The notes below the pieces were generated by a model, which worked only from the letters and a program-made list of their open reading frames with translations, searched no databases and was not told the origin of the DNA. Below are positions 32,575 through 37,449 of a DNA stretch of 37,449 bases, piece by piece. Location: assembly GCA_902781325.1 (NCBI GenBank), contig CACZJD010000035.1:1-37449 (forward strand). Direction: 5' to 3'. The number at the start of each line of letters is the position of its first letter. Position 1 is the first letter of the stretch. Origin of the DNA: an uncultured Lachnospiraceae bacterium (GTDB lineage: Bacteria > Bacillota > Clostridia > Lachnospirales > Lachnospiraceae). The position numbers and the translations under genes are program-made.

Positions 32575-33786
32575 CTACCGTTTATCCTTCCGGATCCGCC
32601 TCAGCACACGGCCTCTGTTCCTTTTTCTCTTCCAGATCCTGTTGCCCCGGGCTCTGCGATACAGATCCCGGCCCGACCTCCTTGCCGTAAATCGATATGC
32701 CTGAATTCCGATCCCATATCTTCCCAGCCTTGGCCTGTGAACCAGATGTCTCTTTTCCACGGACGCCGAAGGTTCTGAAGGTACTTCTGGTATCAGGCCG
32801 GGATCCGGCTCATCCGTTGAATCCGCCGGTTCTTCCGGCAGCGGAAGCGGTTCCGGTTCAGGTTCTTCCGGCAGCGGAAGCGGCTCCGGTTCAGGTTCTT
32901 CCGGCAGCGGAAGCGGCTCCGGCTCAGGTCCTTCCGGCGGCGGAAGTGGCTCCGGTTCAGGTTCTTCCGGCGGCGGAAGCGGTTCCGGCTCCGCTTCTTC
33001 ATTCGCCGGTTCTGTCTCAGTCTTCGCGGTATTATTCTCGTCGGGATCCACCAGGTCGATAAGAATCTTTCCGAAAGCCTCTTCCTGAGTGATGCGGATC
33101 TTCTGGTGTTTCATAAGCTCAAGGATCACCAGAAACGTCACAATGATCTCTTCCTTGCTGTCCTCGCGCTCCAGCATCTCCCTGAAATCCGCGTGGGGAT
33201 GGCTTTTAAGATAAGCCCGGATATAGAGCGTTTTGTCCGAGACGCTGATCACTTCCCTGTGGATCTTTCCGAATCCGCTTCGAATGGGATCTACACGGCT
33301 CTTCCTGCGCTTCATCACTTCAGCAAATACGTTTTTCAGGCTCTGCGCCGTCCAGTCTCCGATCAGCTCTTCATAATTGAGAGGAGGCACGTAGCTGCGC
33401 ACCTCCTCCGGAAGATCCTGCTCTCTGAAATAACTGAAACCTGCCTGCCGGCTCTTTTCCCTCAACTCCTCCGACATGAACTTGTACATCTTGTACTCAA
33501 GAAGGCGCTTCACCAGTTCATCTCTGGGGTCCTCTTCTTCACCCTCTTCATTTTCCTCTCTGGGCAGAAGCATCCGGCTCTTAATATCAAGAAGTGTTGC
33601 AGCCATGACAAGGAATTCACTGGTGACATTCATGTCGCTGTGTTCCATCTGTCTGACATATTCCAGATACTGGTCAGTGATCGTGACGATCGGTATGTCA
33701 TAGATATCTATTTTGTTTTTTTCGATCAGGTGCATCAGAAGGTCCATGGGGCCCTCGAACACCTGCAGCTTAAGCGGTATCGGCAT
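32575..33786 (-). CDS. scpA: Segregation and condensation protein A with extended repeat tail
   Basis: Kleisin subunit of the SMC-ScpAB condensin. Residues 1 to about 255 are typical: LQVFEGPMDLLMHLIEKNKIDIYDIPIVTITDQYL, MAATLLDIKSRMLLP, and a C-terminal winged-helix part with IVTFLVILELMKHQKIRITQEEAFGKI. Family members usually stop near residue 250. Here there are 150 more: five copies of an 11-residue Glu/Pro/Leu unit (about 266-320), then a stretch that turns strongly basic and ends RVLRRIRKDKR. The start overlaps the stop of the lipoprotein upstream as TAATG. scpB is not in this unit. The core call is secure; the tail is unusual. Confidence 0.94.
   Translation of the reverse strand: MPIPLKLQVFEGPMDLLMHLIEKNKIDIYDIPIVTITDQYLEYVRQMEHSDMNVTSEFLVMAATLLDIKSRMLLPREENEEGEEEDPRDELVKRLLEYKMYKFMSEELREKSRQAGFSYFREQDLPEEVRSYVPPLNYEELIGDWTAQSLKNVFAEVMKRRKSRVDPIRSGFGKIHREVISVSDKTLYIRAYLKSHPHADFREMLEREDSKEEIIVTFLVILELMKHQKIRITQEEAFGKILIDLVDPDENNTAKTETEPANEEAEPEPLPPPEEPEPEPLPPPEGPEPEPLPLPEEPEPEPLPLPEEPEPEPLPLPEEPADSTDEPDPGLIPEVPSEPSASVEKRHLVHRPRLGRYGIGIQAYRFTARRSGRDLYRRARGNRIWKRKRNRGRVLRRIRKDKR
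32828..32992 (-). repeat. Five-copy 33-bp minisatellite inside scpA
   Basis: Five directly joined 33-base units (32828, 32861, 32894, 32927, 32960 onward), differing by a few third-position changes. Each codes for an EPEPLPxPEE-like 11-residue unit (x is L or P) on the minus strand. Such arrays change copy number by slippage, always in frame here. Confidence 0.95.
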
Positions 33787-34520
33787 TACTTGGCAGTCTC
33801 CTCCTGAGTTGTCGCCTCTGCTGCGGCTGCCTCTTCAGCGGTGCTTCCGGCTGCTGCTCCCGGTCTGTTCTCCTCAAGATCCGTGATCAGCCACTTTCCG
33901 TCTGTCTTTACAAGTGAGAGGATCGTTTTCTCTTCAGAAGGCTCACCGCTCTCGAGCGCCTCCTGCATCTTGCCGATAATAATCGGGATCAGATCATTGT
34001 AAATCTTTTTATACATTGCCTTCTCGCCCTCTTCGGTGAAAACGGCAACCAGTTCATCATAGTGTTCTGTCTGATATTCGCTTACTAATGCGTTCGTATC
34101 CTCAGATACGCCCGAAGAGGCCTCCGGGTTATATCCGAGAGTGATCTTCGCCGTAACCGCTGCAGTCTCTTCCTGTATCTTGATGTCCTGGATCTCAAAA
34201 CTCTTGTAGGCTTTATCCACTACATTCTTCACATATACATTGACTGCGTTCTGCGCTTCCTCACCCAGATCATCCTTCTCCACTGACAGTGTCTCGTAGA
34301 AAATGTCGGCGAGATAGTCCGGCTGCATCAGTTTCATCGTATCACTATTCATAAACTCCTCAGTAGCATACTGGGAGGCCGTCTCCATATCGTTGGCGAC
34401 CATTGCGTTCAGAAATCCTTCAACAGTCTCCGTTACCGCCTTCTGATCAGAGTTGCAGCCGGTCACCAGAAGCATTACTGTAACAACAGTCACAAGTACT
34501 GTTACCAATCTCTTGCTCAT
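33786..34520 (-). CDS. Lipoprotein (DUF5105-like) at the head of the scpA unit
   Basis: 244 residues. Signal peptide and lipobox at C22 (MSKRLVTVLVTVVTVMLLVTGC). The domain that follows (about 28-220) starts KAVTETVEGFLNAMVANDMETASQYATEEF and has KAYKSFEIQDIKIQEETAAVTAKITLGY, resembling lipoproteins with a fold like DUF5105. The last 25 residues are Ala/Thr/Glu-rich. The start at 34520 is set by AGGAGG seven bases upstream; the ATG at 34526 sits directly on that site. Its stop overlaps the scpA start (TAATG), so the two are translated together. The role is unknown. Confidence 0.82.
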   Translation of the reverse strand: MSKRLVTVLVTVVTVMLLVTGCNSDQKAVTETVEGFLNAMVANDMETASQYATEEFMNSDTMKLMQPDYLADIFYETLSVEKDDLGEEAQNAVNVYVKNVVDKAYKSFEIQDIKIQEETAAVTAKITLGYNPEASSGVSEDTNALVSEYQTEHYDELVAVFTEEGEKAMYKKIYNDLIPIIIGKMQEALESGEPSEEKTILSLVKTDGKWLITDLEENRPGAAAGSTAEEAAAAEATTQEETAK

Positions 34521-34558
34521 TTCCATCCTCCTATACCAGATACTTCATCATTGTTTTT

Positions 34559-34587
34559 AGAATAGCAGTTATAACCCGATTCGTCAA
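34559..34587 (-). promoter_or_regulatory. Sigma-A promoter of the lipoprotein-scpA-polymerase unit
   Basis: On the minus strand TTGACG (complement of 34582-34587) and TATTCT (complement of 34559-34564) with a 17-base spacer, about 39 bases before the lipoprotein start. Confidence 0.78.
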
Positions 34588-34641
34588 AACAATGGTGCTC
34601 TGAGGGGCTTGTTTTCAAAAATTTCTCCGAAAAAAAGGCAG

Positions 34642-34672
34642 AGAAAAAGGACCGGCGCTTCCGCTCCGGTCC
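34642..34672 (-). terminator. Terminator of the AAA/SEC-C/hydrolase unit
   Basis: On the minus strand, GGACCGG/CCGGTCC arms (34666-34672 and 34649-34655) with a ten-base loop are followed by TTTTTCTC. It lies 15 bases after the hydrolase stop. Confidence 0.85.
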
Positions 34673-34686
34673 GGTTCAAAACTCAA

Positions 34687-35361
34687 TTACTGAACTTCCA
34701 TCTCACTGAGGAAACAGATGCGGTCCCTGAAGGGATCGAGTCTGACGTCCCTGAGGTATCCGGCCGCCTCTTGCTGCCGGTTCCAGTAGTGCATCGGGAA
34801 CAGGTGCCTGCACTCCACTGTACTCAAAAATTCAATAATCGCGTTCGGTGCCTTATCCTCGAGCCTTGGGTCCAGAGGAAGCATCGCCGCGTCAAAGGAC
34901 CAGCTGCTGATCTTCTCGATCTGTCTGCGGTAGATCTTCAGGGAATAGGCATTCTGATCGTCCTGCGCGTCCTTCCAGTGCCATATGTTGAGATCTCCGG
35001 CGTGGAAGAAATTGTATCCTTCCGCACTGACAACATAAGCTACTCCCTCGTCGTTGGACCGGATCGCATAGACAAGTGTATTTCTGATCCTGTAATGCCT
35101 TCCGGGCTGCACATGGAAGATATTATCACCCTTCTGCTCCGGCGCCGTACAGCAGTCCAAAATGTAGCAGATATTCTGATACATTCCGCGAAGTGTCCAT
35201 ATCCTGGAGGAATAGTGATCCGCGTGTCCGTGAGTCACGAAGACAAACACTTTTTTGCCCGGGTCAAAATCCGGCAGTTCCCCCGAGTACCAGTCAAAGA
35301 TCAGCACTGTACTCTCAAGTTCGATCACAAAACCGCTGTGATATATGTGTGTTATCTTCAT
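34687..35361 (-). CDS. Metallo-beta-lactamase-fold hydrolase (UlaG-like)
   Basis: 224 residues with the metal motif VTHGHADHYSS (HxHxDH), then HAGDLNIWHW and HLFPMHYWNR giving further histidine and aspartate ligands. Short, single-domain and UlaG-like; substrate unknown. The ATG at 35361 has GAAGAAGAG upstream; a GTG two codons earlier (35367) overlaps the stop of the preceding gene and is the alternative. It is the last gene before the terminator. It follows a small gene and the TPR/SEC-C protein. Confidence 0.88.
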   Translation of the reverse strand: MKITHIYHSGFVIELESTVLIFDWYSGELPDFDPGKKVFVFVTHGHADHYSSRIWTLRGMYQNICYILDCCTAPEQKGDNIFHVQPGRHYRIRNTLVYAIRSNDEGVAYVVSAEGYNFFHAGDLNIWHWKDAQDDQNAYSLKIYRRQIEKISSWSFDAAMLPLDPRLEDKAPNAIIEFLSTVECRHLFPMHYWNRQQEAAGYLRDVRLDPFRDRICFLSEMEVQ

Positions 35362-35363
35362 AC

Positions 35364-35663
35364 TCACTCTTCTTCCGCAGTAATCCTGCCGTTAAGCCAT
35401 TTAGCCGCCGCGGCAAGTCCCTCTGCCGAAAACTCGAATTCGCTGCTTGTCATAGTTTCAGGGTCCGCCGCGCCGTAAGCGTACGGCTCCGGCCACACTG
35501 TCGCCAGAAGGACCGCGGGGTCTCTCTGGTCCACAGGGGTGTAATGGACATTCTTGAGGGGTTCTCTGGCCAGTCTGTACCGCGTTCCGCCGCAGCTGCC
35601 AAAATATGCCTCGCCGTATTCATAAAAATTGATCGAATACAGTTCTTTCGGATCTATCTTCAT
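35364..35663 (-). CDS. Small hypothetical protein of the SEC-C unit
   Basis: 99 residues: MKIDPKELYSINFYEYGEAY, then SCGGTRYRLAREPLKNVHYTP, WPEPYAYGAADPETMTSSEF and EGLAAAAKWLN. The set of conserved-looking aromatic, Gly and Pro positions suggests a small folded domain. I do not know a function. The start at 35663 is the first sensible Met; the ribosome site is weak. It lies 8 bases after the SEC-C gene and 2 bases before the hydrolase. Confidence 0.72.
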   Translation of the reverse strand: MKIDPKELYSINFYEYGEAYFGSCGGTRYRLAREPLKNVHYTPVDQRDPAVLLATVWPEPYAYGAADPETMTSSEFEFSAEGLAAAAKWLNGRITAEEE

Positions 35664-35671
35664 CAGTTGAT

Positions 35672-36976
35672 TCACTTTCTTCCGTGGCACTTCTTGTATT
35701 TCTTTCCGGAGCCGCACGGACAAGGATCATTGGGAAGTATTTTCTTACCGCTTCTCTTATAGGTCACATTTCCTTCCGTGAGATAAACCGGCTCTTTCTT
35801 CCGCTTCAGTGCCTTCTGATAAGCCTCTTCCATACCTGCTTCCAGGGCTTCCCTGGGTACCTTGATCTCATCGAAGGTCTCAAGTTTGTCCAGGATCGCG
35901 TTTCTCATGCCTTCGGCTCCCAGAGTCTGCAGCTGATCCAGGAATGTGACGGCTCTGATATATGTGTGAGGATATTTCTCAGAAACATAGAGCAGTTCTT
36001 CTCCGTGGTTCTCTATGTATCTGGTCATGTACCACTCATAGGACAGCACAGTAAGCCTGTCATTGTTGTCCGCATCCTTGTCCCCCGCCATGGGCGCTCT
36101 GCTCTCCGCAGAGAGGAAACTTTCCATCATGGCGCTCACAGCGTTATCCTCGTGATATTCATAGGACTCCACCGAGCGGTATGCGTTCTCAATAATGGGA
36201 TAGTGCTCGCTGTCCAAAAGATAGCCCTGTTCCTCGATCTCCCTGACCAGAGAGCGGAAGGGAATGCGGAAAGTGCGTACTGTCAGCGCTGTACTCAGAT
36301 AAGAGATATTCTGTGCCAGCCTTCTCTGCATGGCTGCGTCCATGGTAACAGTCGCGAGAAATCGTTTGTAGACTCCCATATCCACTGTGAGCTCCATTGC
36401 GCCCAGAATGGCGTCCAGATAGAGCGTCCGGACGAAGCAGCCGTCCAGGATCTCCACGGAACGGACGATACGGGATTCTTCCCAGATCGAGATCTCTTTG
36501 CGGTAGATGTCCCTGGCCTTTTCTCTCTGCCCCAGGCTCTCGAGACTTTCTGCGTATACCGTATAGTAGAATGGGTGATAGTCTTTAGGAGGGAAAATAC
36601 CACCAAGCAGTTCCGCCGCTTTCTTATAATCCTTCTGCGCGTGGCAGGCCTGTCCGAGGCTGATGATCGTGTTCTGGTCTTCCGGATCTGCTTCCATTGC
36701 CTTCTCCAGATATTCCCTCGCCTCATCGTAACGCCCCTGGGACATAAGGCACCTGCCCAGCATGGAGAGTACGTCGGCACTGTCCGGCAATACCTCCAGC
36801 ATCTCTCTGCAGAGCTTCTCCTGACCCGCATAATCGCCGTCATACTCTCTGTAGAGAGCCTGTCTCATCTGTTCCCTGATCGTCAGCGGCAGCTGTGCCG
36901 TGTACTGGTCGATCTGTTCCATATAATCGTGGAGATCACTGCGCACAGTGATCATTCCGTCTCTTTGTTCTGCCAT
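35672..36976 (-). CDS. TPR protein with C-terminal SEC-C zinc motif
   Basis: 434 residues. Tetratricopeptide repeats are seen at about 40-145 (DVLSMLGRCLMSQGRYDEAREYLEKAMEADPED, ISLGQACHAQKDYKKAAELLG). A helical middle part follows. The end reads ILPNDPCPCGSGKKYKKCHGRK, a complete SEC-C zinc motif (CxCxnCH) as in SecA and its adaptors. This pattern suggests a scaffold that binds another protein. It starts 10 bases after the AAA+ gene's stop and shares its unit. GAGGAA is twelve bases upstream of the ATG. Confidence 0.88.
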   Translation of the reverse strand: MAEQRDGMITVRSDLHDYMEQIDQYTAQLPLTIREQMRQALYREYDGDYAGQEKLCREMLEVLPDSADVLSMLGRCLMSQGRYDEAREYLEKAMEADPEDQNTIISLGQACHAQKDYKKAAELLGGIFPPKDYHPFYYTVYAESLESLGQREKARDIYRKEISIWEESRIVRSVEILDGCFVRTLYLDAILGAMELTVDMGVYKRFLATVTMDAAMQRRLAQNISYLSTALTVRTFRIPFRSLVREIEEQGYLLDSEHYPIIENAYRSVESYEYHEDNAVSAMMESFLSAESRAPMAGDKDADNNDRLTVLSYEWYMTRYIENHGEELLYVSEKYPHTYIRAVTFLDQLQTLGAEGMRNAILDKLETFDEIKVPREALEAGMEEAYQKALKRKKEPVYLTEGNVTYKRSGKKILPNDPCPCGSGKKYKKCHGRK

Positions 36977-36986
36977 GATCGTTCGC

Positions 36987-37449
36987 TTATTCCTCTGTAC
37001 TAATGTCTGTCGTTTCCGGATTCTCTGTCTTTGCCTCAGCGGGATCTTCCGCCTTCTCTTGTACGGGATCTTCGTTCTCAGGCTGGCTGTCTGGCATCTC
37101 GAGTTCTGTAACTCTCACATCCTTAGCAGCTTCCATCATCTTCTCAAGTTCTTTAGTATCCGTCTTGTCGCCGATGTCGTCGGACAGGTCCTCGATCGTG
37201 ATCTTCATCATATCGTCGTGGGTCGGATTCTCCATAGCTGCGACGCGGCGGGCCTGGTTTGTGATGATGTCCTCGAACATGTTGCGAACTTCGCGCGCGT
37301 TGGCAAAATTCTCCTGCCTCATCATCTTTCTGCCGATGATGCGTGCGCGAATCTGCTTCTTCGCGTCCTCTTCCACAATGTAGTCATACTTCTGGCAATT
37401 GAGGTAGAAGATGGCTTCGAGTTCGTCAATTGTATAATCCGGGAATTCG
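36987..37449 (-). CDS. SpoVK/CbxX-type AAA+ ATPase, C-terminal part (cut by window edge)
   Basis: The visible 153 codons hold the end of an AAA+ module and a tail. The lid region reads FPDYTIDELEAIFYLN (37448-37401), then NFANAREVRNMFEDIITNQARRVA, the sensor-2 arginine pattern (NAR-x-VRN) of the CbxX/CfqX/SpoVK group. After about codon 95 there is an acidic tail (MPDSQPENEDPVQEKAEDP). The Walker motifs lie outside the window. The enzyme would remodel a protein partner with ATP; the nearby TPR/SEC-C protein is a plausible partner. No start codon is visible. Confidence 0.85.
   Translation of the reverse strand, partial: EFPDYTIDELEAIFYLNCQKYDYIVEEDAKKQIRARIIGRKMMRQENFANAREVRNMFEDIITNQARRVAAMENPTHDDMMKITIEDLSDDIGDKTDTKELEKMMEAAKDVRVTELEMPDSQPENEDPVQEKAEDPAEAKTENPETTDISTEE

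Noticed and set aside
32697..33062. Open frame on the plus strand through the scpA repeat
   Set aside because: The 33-base repeat lacks stops in several frames, so the open frame is a by-product of the minisatellite.
35684..37003. 439-codon plus-strand frame opposite the SEC-C gene
   Set aside because: The minus-strand gene carries TPR repeats and the SEC-C motif; the opposite frame has no recognisable domain.

Overview
The window looks like a chromosomal segment of an anaerobic clostridial Firmicute, most likely close to Lachnospiraceae. The evidence is strong AGGAGG-type ribosome sites, sigma-A promoters, a consensus cre site, a B-type dihydroxyacetone kinase that uses PTS phosphate, a Na+-pumping decarboxylase operon, DegV, DUF1292, CpXC and Lachnospiraceae-style small proteins. 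Base composition is moderately GC-rich by eye. There is no tRNA, rRNA, transposase, integrase, phage gene or CRISPR array, and no gap over 300 bases without a gene.

Layout. (1) 1-4089, minus strand: a PhoB-type response regulator and its histidine kinase run into hisH and hisF (orphaned from a his operon) and the start of a PepD-type dipeptidase cut by the window edge. (2) 4149-6434: a GlgX/isoamylase-type debranching enzyme, closed by a terminator. (3) 6553-11785: a biotin-dependent Na+-pump operon ordered carboxyltransferase (mmdA-like), lipoprotein-OadG fusion, biotin carrier, oadB, oadA. Both oadB and oadA are broken by small internal deletions with frameshifts. (4) 11887-13814: scpB, a membrane-anchored metallophosphoesterase, and rpsU with its own consensus promoter and terminator. 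(5) 13823-19338: a minus-strand run of three lipoproteins, a sirtuin, a CpXC zinc protein, an overlapping acidic/basic protein pair, and an alpha/beta hydrolase whose nucleophile serine position reads Gly. (6) 19340-20833: a PIN/NYN-like nuclease with a very acidic middle.

(7) 20920-23253, plus strand: dhaL-dhaM-dhaK with promoter and terminator. (8) 23273-26784: a PAP2 phosphatase that overlaps tail-to-tail with a minus-strand operon of cytidylate-kinase-like protein, DUF4234 and DUF2752; then a divergent DegV gene that appears to be leaderless. (9) 26861-29617: DUF1292, then a glucose-type PTS IICBA with a cre site. (10) 29672-34587, minus strand: lipoprotein, scpA (with a five-copy 33-bp repeat and a long tail), a small helical protein, a Y-family polymerase, a small YolD-like protein and a SpoU-type RNA methyltransferase. 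(11) 34642-37449: a SpoVK/CbxX-type AAA+ ATPase (cut by the edge), a TPR/SEC-C protein, a small protein and an UlaG-like metallo-hydrolase.

The theme of the window is fermentative sugar and glycerol metabolism (PTS, Dha, debranching, Na+-pump decarboxylase) beside core chromosome-segregation and translation genes and a set of envelope lipoproteins. I did not find a clear defence island or mobile element. The best candidates for something new are the broken decarboxylase operon, the hydrolase with a rewritten active site, the acidic/basic overlapping gene pair, the PIN protein with its acidic linker, and the zinc-ribbon DUF4234 frame that has no normal start codon.
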